Assembly (NCBI GenBank): GCA_934154805.1
Contig: CAKPGM010000001.1
Location: 1 to 64,000 of the forward strand
Direction: 5' to 3'
Source of the DNA: an uncultured Clostridia bacterium
GTDB lineage: Bacteria > Bacillota > Clostridia > TANB77 > CAG-508
DNA length: 64,000 nt
Part shown: positions 54,468 through 63,421 of the stretch, piece by piece
Layout: each line of letters opens with the position of its first letter
Numbering within the stretch: position 1 is the first letter of the stretch
Made by a program: the position numbers and the translations under genes
The notes under the pieces: model-generated
Told to the model about the DNA's origin: nothing
Databases searched by the model: none
What the model saw: only the letters and a program-made list of their open reading frames with translations

Positions 54468-54710
54468 TTATTGTAGATCATTTTTGACTGTCATTATTTC
54501 TGTTTGTGTTGCTTGTGCTGCTGGTTTGTAGTATCCTTTTGCTTGTGCTATTTTAAACAACTCATATTGAAAACTTTCATCATTATTTCTTATCTGTTGT
54601 ATTGTTTGTCTTAGTTGCATATTTTCTGTTTCAATTATTACTCCTTGGTATGTTTTTAGCTCAGATTTAACTCCATCTAATATGTCATTAACCATTGTTT
54701 TTTCGTCCAT
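54468..54710 (-). CDS. Spore coat protein, coat F family
   Basis: 80 residues: MDEKTMVNDILDGVKSELKT and ELFKIAQAKGYYKPA are hallmarks of the CotF-like ferritin-like fold (second half). It follows the 62-residue partner by 11 bp; together they cover the two helical-hairpin halves that are fused in larger CotF proteins. Confidence 0.85.
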   Translation of the reverse strand: MDEKTMVNDILDGVKSELKTYQGVIIETENMQLRQTIQQIRNNDESFQYELFKIAQAKGYYKPAAQATQTEIMTVKNDLQ

Positions 54711-54721
54711 GCTCTTACCTC

Positions 54722-54910
54722 CTAATTATTTAAAAATGACATTAATTTTTGTTTTGTGTTTAGTGCATCTTGTGCAGATTTTGTGAATACCTGCTTAATT
54801 TGTGGATCAACTGCCTGTGATGCATATGCGTTTAATTTTTGGTATGATGTTTCGTGTACACCTATTAAATGTCTTAAATTTTGTAATTCTACTTGACTTA
54901 AATTTGCCAT
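54722..54910 (-). CDS. Spore coat-associated helical protein, partner of coat F protein
   Basis: 62 residues: ELQNLRHLIGVHETSYQKLN, YASQAVDPQIKQVF and a final helix, which match the first helical hairpin of coat F/DUF3231-like proteins. AGGAAGG lies upstream. Likely a spore-coat component, by family. Confidence 0.78.
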   Translation of the reverse strand: MANLSQVELQNLRHLIGVHETSYQKLNAYASQAVDPQIKQVFTKSAQDALNTKQKLMSFLNN

Positions 54911-54972
54911 GTTTATCCTTCCTTTCTGACTTAGATAATTTTATTATGCTCTTCAATTTTAGTTTTATTCAA

Positions 54973-55008
54973 AAAAAATTATATGATTTTTTTATCATAT
55001 AATTTTTT
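54973..55008 (-). terminator. pcrA terminator
   Basis: Perfect 15-bp stem AAAAAATTATATGAT (54973-54987) with ATCATATAATTTTTT (54994-55008), U run on the minus strand. Confidence 0.8.
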
Positions 55009-55013
55009 GTTTT

Positions 55014-57329
55014 TTATTTTATTATTTCTAAGCCAGCAAATTTTGCCATTAACCTCTTATGTCCAACCTTGTCAAATTCTAGGTCTACCTTGATATCGTC
55101 TCCTTCTTGTTCTAGTTTTGTTATTGTACCTTCTCCAAATTTCTTATGATATACTCTTTGACCAACTTGGTATTTGCTTAGGTCTACATTACTGTTTTGG
55201 TTATTTTGTTTTATTGAATTTAAGAAACTCTCTGCTGTTCTAAATTGGAACCCTGCAGTCTTGTTTTCTTGTAATATTTTCGCAGTGTTCTTCTTGTCCT
55301 CTTCATCCATTTTGTATGTTTTTACAGTTTGTCCTTTTCCATAGCTCCATCTATAACCAGAATCTTTGAATTCATCTTCCTTAGAGTTACTGTTTACCAT
55401 CTCAGCATAGCCTTCTAACAACTCTTCTGGAATCTCTTGAACAAATCTTGATACTTGATTATAGCTTGTTGCTCCAAATATTGTTCTGTGTTTAGCACAA
55501 GTTAGATACAAATATTGTTTTGCTCTAGTTATTCCTACATAAAATAGTCTTCTTTCTTCTTCAAGTGCTTGTGGTTCTCCTATTGATTTATATCCTGGGA
55601 ATATTCCTTCTTCCATTCCCACTAGGAATACAACTGGGAATTCAAGTCCTTTTGCACTATGTAAAGTCATCAATGTTACAGAGTCTTCTTGATCTTCCAT
55701 TCCATCTATGTCGCTTGAAAGTGTTATGTTTTCTAAGAATTCAGCCAAAGTATTGTCCGCTTCTTGTTCTTCAAATTCTATTGCAACTGTTAAAAACTCC
55801 TCTAGGTTTTCTATCCTTGTTTCGGCTTCCACACTATTTTCAAGTTCTAGTGCCTTTGTATATCCTGTTTTGTTTAAGGTTTCTTTTATTAAATCAGAGA
55901 TTTTAATTTTATCTTTCTGCTCTCTTAGATATTCAATTTGCTCGATAAACTCCCTTGAATATGCATACACTCTGCTCAATTCATATTTTTCTGCATCTTT
56001 TATTATTTCGTACATTGGTATACCAGAGTTCTCTGATATTTCTTGAACCCTGTCTAAACTCGTTTTACCTATTCCTCTTTTTGGTTCATTAATTATTCTT
56101 TTTAAAGATAAATTATCTGCTGTATTATGAATTAATCTTAAATATGCAATTATGTCTTTTATTTCTTTTCTTTCGTAGAATTTTAAGCCTCCAATTACTT
56201 TATATGGTAAACCTTCTCTCATTAATATATCTTCTATTGCTCTTGATTGAGCATTCATTCTATATAATACAACAAAGTCCGAATTTTTATAGTATTCCTC
56301 TCTTTTTAGATGTTCTATTTGCTCTACTATGTATCTTGCTTCATCATATTCATCCTCTCCATTGTAAATACAAGGGATTTTTCCTTCTTCGTTTTGTGTC
56401 CACAATTTTTTGTCATATTTATTTTCGTTGTGCTTAATTACTGCGTTTGCAGCTTTTAAGATATTGCCTGTACATCTATAATTCTGCTCTAATTTTATTA
56501 TCTTAGTTCCTGGAAAGTCTCTTTCAAAGTTTAGTATATTGCTAATGTCAGCTCCTCTAAAACTATAAATTCCTTGGTCATTATCACCTACGGCTGTTAT
56601 ATTTCCATATTTTGATGCCAACATTGATACCAACATAAATTGTGCTTTGTTTGTATCTTGGTACTCATCTACTAATACATATTGGAATTTTTCTGTGTAA
56701 TAATCTAGTACATCTGGATTTTCTGTTAGTATTTTTATTGTAAGATTTATTATATCATCAAAGTCTAAAGCATTGTTTTCTTTTAATTTTTGTTGATATA
56801 ATGCATATAATTCTGCAATTTTTTCTCTTCTAAAATCTCCAGCATATTTCACTCCATATGCCTTTGGTTCTAGCATTTCATTTTTACCATTACTTATTTC
56901 TGTAAGTACTCCTCTGTCTGTGAATAGCTTATCATCTACTTTTAGTGCTTTTATACATTCTTTTATTAATGTTTTTTGGTCTGATGTATCAAATATTACA
57001 AAGTCTGTTTTATATCCCACTCTATCTATGTATCTTCTTAATATTTTTACGCAAATTGAGTGGAAAGTTCCCATCCATAGGTCTTTTGCTGCATCTCCAA
57101 TTAGTTTTTCTATTCTTTCTTTCATCTCGTTTGCAGCTTTATTTGTAAATGTTATTGCAAGTATATTCCAAGGTTTTACCCCATTTGCTATCTCATACGC
57201 AATTTTATGCGTTAATACTTTTGTTTTTCCGCTTCCAGCACCAGCGATTACAAGGCAAGGTCCCTCTGTTGCTAGTACCGCTTCTTTTTGTTTATCATTT
57301 AATCCTTCAATTATTTCTTCTTTGTTCAT
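55014..57329 (-). CDS. pcrA: ATP-dependent DNA helicase PcrA/UvrD
   Basis: 771 residues with all SF1A motifs: AGAGSGKTKVL (Walker A), TFTNKAANEMKERI, VDEYQDTNKAQ (Walker B), GDNDQGIYSFRGA, LEQNYRC, VTLMTLHSAKGLEF and VGITRAKQYLYL. A Tudor-like C-terminus (VGQRVYHKKFGEGTITKLE) binds RNA polymerase in PcrA. It acts in repair and removal of RecA filaments. Confidence 0.97.
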   Translation of the reverse strand: MNKEEIIEGLNDKQKEAVLATEGPCLVIAGAGSGKTKVLTHKIAYEIANGVKPWNILAITFTNKAANEMKERIEKLIGDAAKDLWMGTFHSICVKILRRYIDRVGYKTDFVIFDTSDQKTLIKECIKALKVDDKLFTDRGVLTEISNGKNEMLEPKAYGVKYAGDFRREKIAELYALYQQKLKENNALDFDDIINLTIKILTENPDVLDYYTEKFQYVLVDEYQDTNKAQFMLVSMLASKYGNITAVGDNDQGIYSFRGADISNILNFERDFPGTKIIKLEQNYRCTGNILKAANAVIKHNENKYDKKLWTQNEEGKIPCIYNGEDEYDEARYIVEQIEHLKREEYYKNSDFVVLYRMNAQSRAIEDILMREGLPYKVIGGLKFYERKEIKDIIAYLRLIHNTADNLSLKRIINEPKRGIGKTSLDRVQEISENSGIPMYEIIKDAEKYELSRVYAYSREFIEQIEYLREQKDKIKISDLIKETLNKTGYTKALELENSVEAETRIENLEEFLTVAIEFEEQEADNTLAEFLENITLSSDIDGMEDQEDSVTLMTLHSAKGLEFPVVFLVGMEEGIFPGYKSIGEPQALEEERRLFYVGITRAKQYLYLTCAKHRTIFGATSYNQVSRFVQEIPEELLEGYAEMVNSNSKEDEFKDSGYRWSYGKGQTVKTYKMDEEDKKNTAKILQENKTAGFQFRTAESFLNSIKQNNQNSNVDLSKYQVGQRVYHKKFGEGTITKLEQEGDDIKVDLEFDKVGHKRLMAKFAGLEIIK

Positions 57330-57415
57330 ATGTAATCCTTTCGTTTTATATTCGAAAGTTATTATATATTTTCAACTAATAAAAGTCAATACTTCCGTAA
57401 AAACATTTGTTCTTA

Positions 57416-58174
57416 TTAAATACTTACTGCAATCAGTCCTAATATAAATCCTATTATACTACCAATTGCAGGAAATCTACCTTTATATAATGAATTCGAT
57501 TCCGGTATTAGCTCCCCAGAAACTATGTACAACATTGCTCCTGCTGCAAATGTTAGGCAAATAGAAATTACATTCTCCGATATTCCACCTATTATTTTTC
57601 CCACAAATGCTCCTATTCCTGTTGTTACACCAGACAAAACCACGTAGAATAAAACTTTACCAGATCTCATTCCTCCATTTTTCATCGGTACTGCCATTGA
57701 TATTCCTTCTGGTATATCATGTATACAAATTGCAACAGCTAATGAATATCCCAAGGTTAAAGACGCACCAAATCCAGAGCCTATTGCTAATCCTTCTGGG
57801 AAATTATGTAGTGCCAAGCCTATGCTAGTAACTATTCCCGTTCTTAGTAATTCTCTTTTGGTATCTATTTTAGAATTTTTCATTTTAAACTTTTTATCAA
57901 CTGCTACATTACAAATCATCATACATATTATACCTAAAAGTATTCCTATTATCGCATTAGGAACAGATGAAATTTGTAATGCTTCTGGAATTAAATCAAA
58001 GCTTAATATTGCAGTCATTAATCCAGATGCAAAAGATAATATAAAGCTCAAAAATTTATTTGATGGATTTTTAAATTTTATGCCTATTATTCCTCCTAAT
58101 GTAGTTCCAAATGTACCAAAGAAAAGCCCTAATAGTGTAACTTTTAATAATTCATTCAATTTACTCACTTCCAA
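57416..58174 (-). CDS. ZIP family metal transporter
   Basis: 252 residues with eight spans. The metal site is in LHNFPEGLAIGSGFG (H, N, E) and IHDIPEGISMAVPM on spans 4 and 5. It imports Zn2+ or related divalent metals. It follows pcrA's start region by 86 bp on the same strand. Confidence 0.93.
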   Translation of the reverse strand: MEVSKLNELLKVTLLGLFFGTFGTTLGGIIGIKFKNPSNKFLSFILSFASGLMTAILSFDLIPEALQISSVPNAIIGILLGIICMMICNVAVDKKFKMKNSKIDTKRELLRTGIVTSIGLALHNFPEGLAIGSGFGASLTLGYSLAVAICIHDIPEGISMAVPMKNGGMRSGKVLFYVVLSGVTTGIGAFVGKIIGGISENVISICLTFAAGAMLYIVSGELIPESNSLYKGRFPAIGSIIGFILGLIAVSI

Positions 58175-58234
58175 TTCGCTTTTTCTAATTTATATTCAGT
58201 AAAAACTTGATTATGAAACGAATTGATTTGTGGA

Positions 58235-58266
58235 TAAAAAATATAGGCCCTTTTATTTGGCCTATA
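58235..58266 (-). terminator. Terminator of the DUF4282-like gene
   Basis: 8-bp GC-containing stem TATAGGCC (58242-58249) with GGCCTATA (58259-58266), followed by six U on the minus strand. Confidence 0.88.
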
Positions 58267-58272
58267 CTTTAT

Positions 58273-58713
58273 TTATTTTTGCTCTTTTTTTGTTTCTTCT
58301 GACTTGTTTAATTTTTTGTTAATATCAGTTGTATTTCTGCAAATAACTAGTGTTACTAATAATAATTCATATACTACTCTTGCTGCTACATTTCCAAATA
58401 TCAACATCATTAAGAATGCTAAGAAGCTTGTTGATATTAGTCCAAATGATCCTAATGTTATAAATAATGCTGCAATTAGGTATAAGATTTTTAGTAAGTT
58501 TTCTATCATCATTTTTTTGAATGTTAAGAAATCATACATCCATCCTAAGAAACCTGTAAATTTTCCCTCATTCTTTTTGCTTAAAAATGTGAAGTATAAT
58601 ACTATACCTCCAACTACTGCAAGTATAGCTGCTATAATTGTCCATATTGCACTAGATGCAACCCTTGTTGTGGTCAATGTTGGATTTATTCCGTAACTAC
58701 TATACATTTTCAA
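58273..58713 (-). CDS. DUF4282-like membrane protein
   Basis: 146 residues with three or four membrane spans. WMYDFLTFKKMMIENLLKI followed by a glycine-containing span and VYELLLVTLVICRNT fits the DUF4282 pattern. Function unknown. The C-terminus is charged. Confidence 0.7.
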   Translation of the reverse strand: MKMYSSYGINPTLTTTRVASSAIWTIIAAILAVVGGIVLYFTFLSKKNEGKFTGFLGWMYDFLTFKKMMIENLLKILYLIAALFITLGSFGLISTSFLAFLMMLIFGNVAARVVYELLLVTLVICRNTTDINKKLNKSEETKKEQK

Positions 58714-58782
58714 ATCCCCCTTTCAATGTTCTGCATACATAATACTACATTTTTTTACATTTTTCAACATATTTTAAATTAA

Positions 58783-58813
58783 AAAATGAATACTAATAAA
58801 TTGTATTCATTTT
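58783..58813 (-). terminator. prfA terminator
   Basis: Perfect 11-bp stem AAAATGAATAC (58783-58793) with GTATTCATTTT (58803-58813), then UUUUAAUU on the minus strand. Confidence 0.78.
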
Positions 58814-58830
58814 CTATTATTTATATTCTA

Positions 58831-59892
58831 TTATTCGTCTGATCCTTTTAGCTTTTCTGCTCTGTCCGCAGCTGTTAAATTATCTATCATTTCATCTAAA
58901 TTTCCATTTAAGAAATCTTCCATTTGATAAATGCTTAAACCAATTCTATGGTCTGTTATACGTCCTTGTGGATAATTGTATGTACGAATTTTTTCACTTC
59001 TATCTCCACTTCCAATTTGACTCTTTCTTTCACTTGCAAGTTTCGAATCTCTTTCTTGTCTTTCTTTTTCATATAATCTTGATTGCAATAACTTCATAGC
59101 ATATTCTCTATTTTGAGTTTGTGAACGTTCTGTTTGGCACTCTGCTACAGTTCCTGTTGGAATATGTATTAATCTTACTGCTGATGATGTTTTATTTACG
59201 TGTTGTCCTCCAGCACCTGATGCTCTGAATACTTCTAATTTTATATCTGCTGGATTTATGTTTATTTGTACATCATCTACTACTGGCAAAACTGCAACTG
59301 TTGCTGTTGATGTATGGATTCTTCCACTCGCTTCTGTTTCTGGAACTCTTTGTACTCTATGAACTCCGCTTTCGTATTTTAGTCTACTATAAGCTCCTTT
59401 ACCAGAAATCATAAAAGAAATTTCTTTGTATCCGCCTAATCCTGTTTCATTTTCATTTAGCACTTCTAGTTTCCAATGTTTTCTTTCTGCATACATTGAG
59501 TACATTCTGAACAATGTTCCTGCAAATAGAGCTGCTTCATCTCCACCAGCTCCTCCTCTGATTTCACATATTATGTTTTTGTCATCATCTGGATCCTTTG
59601 GAATTAATAATATTTTTAGCTCTTCTTCTAGTTTAGGTAACTGTTCTCTATTTTCTCTTGCTTCCTCTTCTGCAAGTTCTTTCATTTCTGGATCTTTCAT
59701 TAATTCTTCAGCATCTGCTAAACTTTGTTTTACCTTTTTATATTCTTTATATTTTAAAACTACTTCTTCAATTTCAGCATGTTCCTTCATATATTGTGTC
59801 CATTCACTTGTTTTTGCAATTATTTCAGGATCAGCTATTTTTTCAGTAAGTTCTTCATATCTCTGCTCTACAGCATCTAATTTTTGAAACAT
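58831..59892 (-). CDS. prfA: Peptide chain release factor 1
   Basis: 353 residues. [20 protein letters not shown] holds the GGQ loop that triggers peptide release; the anticodon-like region contains [13 protein letters not shown]. It reads UAA and UAG. Full length. Confidence 0.97.
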   Translation of the reverse strand: MFQKLDAVEQRYEELTEKIADPEIIAKTSEWTQYMKEHAEIEEVVLKYKEYKKVKQSLADAEELMKDPEMKELAEEEARENREQLPKLEEELKILLIPKDPDDDKNIICEIRGGAGGDEAALFAGTLFRMYSMYAERKHWKLEVLNENETGLGGYKEISFMISGKGAYSRLKYESGVHRVQRVPETEASGRIHTSTATVAVLPVVDDVQININPADIKLEVFRASGAGGQHVNKTSSAVRLIHIPTGTVAECQTERSQTQNREYAMKLLQSRLYEKERQERDSKLASERKSQIGSGDRSEKIRTYNYPQGRITDHRIGLSIYQMEDFLNGNLDEMIDNLTAADRAEKLKGSDE

Positions 59893-59998
59893 AAAATCTC
59901 TCCTTTATTTTTATAAGCCTAATTATTATATATCAAAATAGCTTTAATTTCAATATTTTAAATAGAATTTTGCCAATTATAGCTTAATACTTAAAACA

Positions 59999-60019
59999 AG
60001 AGGGGAAAAAATCCCCTCT
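59999..60019 (-). terminator. Terminator after the DUF3006-like gene
   Basis: 8-bp stem AGAGGGGA (59999-60006) with TCCCCTCT (60012-60019), followed by UUGUUUU. Confidence 0.78.
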
Positions 60020-60032
60020 GTATGCAACATCT

Positions 60033-60314
60033 CTATTGCCCCATAATTTCCTGTAACATTTTGATTCGTCTTTGTTTTTCTGCATAATCTCTGCAGTAAA
60101 CAGTAACTACATCGCCATTGTTATGCTTCACAATGAGAATGTCCCCTTCTCTGGCTCCTTTTGCATAGAGCTCTAATTCAGTCACCGGAATGTCTACCAT
60201 TGCGGTTTCTTTATCCTCAAAGTCCATCTTCTTGCTTTCCATAACATCCACGAGCTCAAGTTCGCAAACTGCGTACTCTCCCTCTATTCTGTCTATTGAT
60301 GCATAACTAATCAT
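60033..60314 (-). CDS. DUF3006-like small protein
   Basis: 93 residues starting MISYASIDRIEGEYAVCELE; all-beta, ending RRIKMLQEIMGQ. DUF3006 proteins usually accompany ComEC-like MBL proteins, as here. The start at 60312-60314 has AAAGGAG and overlaps the MBL gene's 3' end by 8 bp. GC content is higher than in neighbouring genes. Confidence 0.82.
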   Translation of the reverse strand: MISYASIDRIEGEYAVCELELVDVMESKKMDFEDKETAMVDIPVTELELYAKGAREGDILIVKHNNGDVVTVYCRDYAEKQRRIKMLQEIMGQ

Positions 60315-61299
60315 TTTTTGCACTCCTTTCAGCCAGTTCAGTACCACTAAGGTAGTCCCCTGCCGAACAGTCAAAAGTAACATTGTTGAAAGTTATTGTT
60401 GCCACAACCGTACCATTTTCATCAGTCCGATAAACTGGAATCTCTCTTTCCTTGAGTTTATCCATCGTTTCTTTAATAGGATGATTATACTTGTTTCCAA
60501 GTTTTGCTGAAATCAAAGCATAATCAGGTGAAATTGCATCTAAGAATTCTTCACTTGTTGAAGTATCACTTCCGTGATGACCAACTTTCAGGATTTCTGC
60601 ATCCAGATCAATTCCAGAATTAACAATTGCTTCCTCTACTTCTTTTTCAGCATCTCCAGTCATAATAACATCCATCTCACCGAAGGATACTTTTAAAACT
60701 ATCGAATAGTTATTTAAATCACCATTCTTAACCTCCCATATTGGTCCAATTATTCTTATAGTTGCATCTCCTAGATGATATATCTCTCCAACCCTGGAAT
60801 ACTCCAGGTTATATTCACCCGTTTTTAACTCCTTCATCAGCTTAAGGTACCAGTTGGTAGTAACTTCACCGTCTTTTACTTCAGGTAAAATCACTTTACC
60901 TATTTCAAAGTTGGTAATCACATCATACATGCCACCCATGTGGTCGTCATGAGGATGAGTTCCAAATAGGTAATCAATTTTCGTGATCCCCTTATCCTTT
61001 AGATATTTTACAACATCCTTTCCTGTTGACCGTGTTCCACAGTCGACAAGACAAGTCTTGCCATCCTGTTCAAGCAAAAATGAATCTGCTTGTCCGCAGT
61101 CAATCATCGTAAGTTTAAGCTCACCTTGAGGTTTTTGTACTTCCGAAGAAGATGTCTGTCCATTGGGTTGAGTTCCAGTATTGCTGGGTTCGCTTTCGCC
61201 TACTTGGTTGGCGGTTACCACGGCAGCAATTAGTAGAAACGCAATTGTTACTATGGCTTTAGATAGTCGCTTTTTCCGATCGTTATTGGCATGTGCCAT
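60307..61299 (-). CDS. Exported metallo-beta-lactamase-fold hydrolase (ComEC C-terminal type)
   Basis: 330 residues: an N-terminal membrane or signal segment (about 14-32), a Gly/Ser/Pro linker, then an MBL domain with IDCGQADSFLL, GTHPHDDHMGGMYD (HxHxDH), MTGDAEKEVE and KVGHHGSD. This is the ComEC/Rec2 C-terminal type, found as stand-alone exported proteins. The ATG at 61297-61299 has AGGAGG. Probably acquired by transfer, judging from higher GC than the flanks. Confidence 0.9.
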   Translation of the reverse strand: MAHANNDRKKRLSKAIVTIAFLLIAAVVTANQVGESEPSNTGTQPNGQTSSSEVQKPQGELKLTMIDCGQADSFLLEQDGKTCLVDCGTRSTGKDVVKYLKDKGITKIDYLFGTHPHDDHMGGMYDVITNFEIGKVILPEVKDGEVTTNWYLKLMKELKTGEYNLEYSRVGEIYHLGDATIRIIGPIWEVKNGDLNNYSIVLKVSFGEMDVIMTGDAEKEVEEAIVNSGIDLDAEILKVGHHGSDTSTSEEFLDAISPDYALISAKLGNKYNHPIKETMDKLKEREIPVYRTDENGTVVATITFNNVTFDCSAGDYLSGTELAERSAKND

Positions 61300-61366
61300 A
61301 TACGATTCCTCCTTTACAAATTTTATGTAAATAATTATACCAGATTTTATTTGCAAAAGCAACCAC

Positions 61367-61834
61367 TTAGTCTTTATTTATCATATGTACAGGGAATTTT
61401 CCTTGTTTTAATATCTCTTTTATTATTGATGGTTTTACTGGATAATCATCTATCTTATCTATATCTACCCATTCATATTGCAAATAGTCTTTACCCTCTT
61501 TATTCTTCAATGTATATTCAATTTTCTTATCTTCTTCATTTACAAATTCCGCTCTATGAATGAATAACATCTCATGATACTTAGCACCTTTCATCTCAAA
61601 AAAGTTTTCTATTACGCCTCCATGTTCTATTATCTCAGCTTCTTTTCCAAGTTCCTCTTCAATTTCTCTTTTTACGGTAGTTGCTGAATCTTCGCCGATT
61701 TCAACTCTTCCTCCTATAAAAGTATAGTGATTCGAGTTAAGATTTCTGTGTGTTAAGACTTTGTTGTTATGAATTATAATTCCAGCAGCTCTTACATTTA
61801 ACTTGTAGTCCTCTACTTCAATCGTTAAATCCAT
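61367..61834 (-). CDS. Nudix hydrolase
   Basis: 155 residues. The Nudix box is complete: GGRVEIGEDSATTVK followed by REIEEELG. Substrate is unknown. It stands alone, AT-rich like the chromosome. Confidence 0.92.
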   Translation of the reverse strand: MDLTIEVEDYKLNVRAAGIIIHNNKVLTHRNLNSNHYTFIGGRVEIGEDSATTVKREIEEELGKEAEIIEHGGVIENFFEMKGAKYHEMLFIHRAEFVNEEDKKIEYTLKNKEGKDYLQYEWVDIDKIDDYPVKPSIIKEILKQGKFPVHMINKD

Positions 61835-61874
61835 TTTATTTAATTCCTTTCCCAGGCTTTTATTTATAAAACAA

Positions 61875-61921
61875 ATTTGAAATTTACCGGCATACTCTTG
61901 GTATGTTAATAAATTTCAAAT
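61875..61921 (-). terminator. Nested hairpin, possible terminator of the 310-residue gene
   Basis: Outer 12-bp stem ATTTGAAATTTA (61875-61886) with TAAATTTCAAAT (61910-61921), inner CATAC (61891-61895) with GTATG (61901-61905). The U run is poor, so it could also be a regulatory hairpin before the Nudix gene. Confidence 0.5.
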
Positions 61922-61988
61922 GTTAGTCTTATATTCTTTCGCCTTTTACTAATCAGCATTATATCACATTATTTGCTTTATGCAATGG

Positions 61989-62921
61989 TTATCTATCAGA
62001 ATCATTATATTCTATCATATCAGTATCATATACAACTGGTTCTCCTGGCTTTAGTGTTTCTTCCTTTATGTTTTTATGATCTGTTATTCCTCCAACACCA
62101 TCAAACAATCTTCTCTGGTTAGGCTTTTGAAGAATTCCAATATTTCCATATAGAATATCTTTGCATTTAATCTTAGATTCCTTAAGTTTATTTATCAACT
62201 CTTGCCTTTGCTCTTCTGTTACGTTTTTAGTATCAACCTTGTCTTGTACCTCAACAATTAAAATATCTTTGCCCTCTTTGTCTGAGATTCTCTCTCTCAA
62301 CAAAGGTTGCAAAATATTAGGATGATATGGTATTTCAAACTTATCTCTAGTTTCACCCAACTTTATGACATATCCATTTGTCTCTATTGCATCACTATAA
62401 GTGCCCTCATCTTCGATTTTCTTTAACTCTTTTCCTTCCGAAACTTCTTTAATGATTTCTTCAACAAATATCGAAACATCTCCCTTAATAATTCCACCTA
62501 ATGTTGATTCTCGAATTAGTCCCTGTCTATAAAGATTATATGAATATTCGTTTCGCTCCAACATTTCTTGCTTTTTCTCATCACTAAGCAAATCAATAAA
62601 ATCTACGATATCTTCTCCATCCAACCTTGCAATGACTTGTGTTGCATTATTGGTTAATGTATCTTGCCCCTCTGGCACATCCGAAATCATCTCTGCAATA
62701 TCCAGAATCTCATCTTTTAACGCTCTTTGTAAAATGTGAGAAAATTGGCTTAATACCGTATTTTCATATCCACTACTTAACAACTTTTCTATGATTGGAA
62801 CAAGCAATCCATATTTGTAAAACTCCTTGTCGTCTAGTAACTGGCTTAGTTTATCACTTAATACTTGTGCACCACTCGGATTTTCTAATAATTCATTTAA
62901 ATATTCTTCCTTTTTATCCAT
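61989..62921 (-). CDS. Unknown soluble protein, 310 residues
   Basis: N-terminal helical repeats (about 1-150) with no membrane segment; the middle and C-terminal part looks alpha/beta, with KLGETRDKFEIPYHPNILQP and KDILIVEVQDKVDTKNV. No family recognised. The start MDKKEEYLNELLENPSG has AGGAG upstream. It lies 15 bp after the acetyltransferase gene. Confidence 0.78.
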   Translation of the reverse strand: MDKKEEYLNELLENPSGAQVLSDKLSQLLDDKEFYKYGLLVPIIEKLLSSGYENTVLSQFSHILQRALKDEILDIAEMISDVPEGQDTLTNNATQVIARLDGEDIVDFIDLLSDEKKQEMLERNEYSYNLYRQGLIRESTLGGIIKGDVSIFVEEIIKEVSEGKELKKIEDEGTYSDAIETNGYVIKLGETRDKFEIPYHPNILQPLLRERISDKEGKDILIVEVQDKVDTKNVTEEQRQELINKLKESKIKCKDILYGNIGILQKPNQRRLFDGVGGITDHKNIKEETLKPGEPVVYDTDMIEYNDSDR

Positions 62922-62936
62922 CAGTTTGCTCCTCTT

Positions 62937-63356
62937 TTATTCATCATATAAAATCATTCCAGCACCTAAATCATCATTTGGTCTTGATATAAATCCAAAC
63001 CTCTCATAAAAACTCTCTCTGCCCTTTGATGCTCCTAAATATGTTCTTATCTCTGGATTCACTTTTTTATACTCGTTGATTTTCTCTAATAGCGTGTTCA
63101 TTATCCCTGTGCCAATTTTCTTGCCCTGATACTCCGGAATAATCATTACATCTTGAATATACAGAAATATAGTTTTATCTCCAATAATTCTGCCATAACC
63201 AATAAGCTTTTCCCCATCATATGCACAAATTGAGCATAAAGTATTGCTTAACGCTTCTTCCACTATTTCATTTATTCTCTTTCCCCAACCAACCGCTTCA
63301 GTAAGCATATTAAACTCATCAGCAGTAGGTGTTCTCTGTATATAAGTTATCTGCAT
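62937..63356 (-). CDS. GNAT-family N-acetyltransferase
   Basis: 139 residues. The acetyl-CoA motif IPEYQGKKIGTGIMNTLLEK (Q/RxxGxG) is intact and FYERFGFISRPND is the usual end. It transfers an acetyl group to an unknown amine. Confidence 0.92.
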   Translation of the reverse strand: MQITYIQRTPTADEFNMLTEAVGWGKRINEIVEEALSNTLCSICAYDGEKLIGYGRIIGDKTIFLYIQDVMIIPEYQGKKIGTGIMNTLLEKINEYKKVNPEIRTYLGASKGRESFYERFGFISRPNDDLGAGMILYDE

Positions 63357-63421
63357 TTTCTCCTCCTAAAATTAATATAAAAAATCTGCTTCATATGACT
63401 AGATTTTATCAGCCTCTTGTA

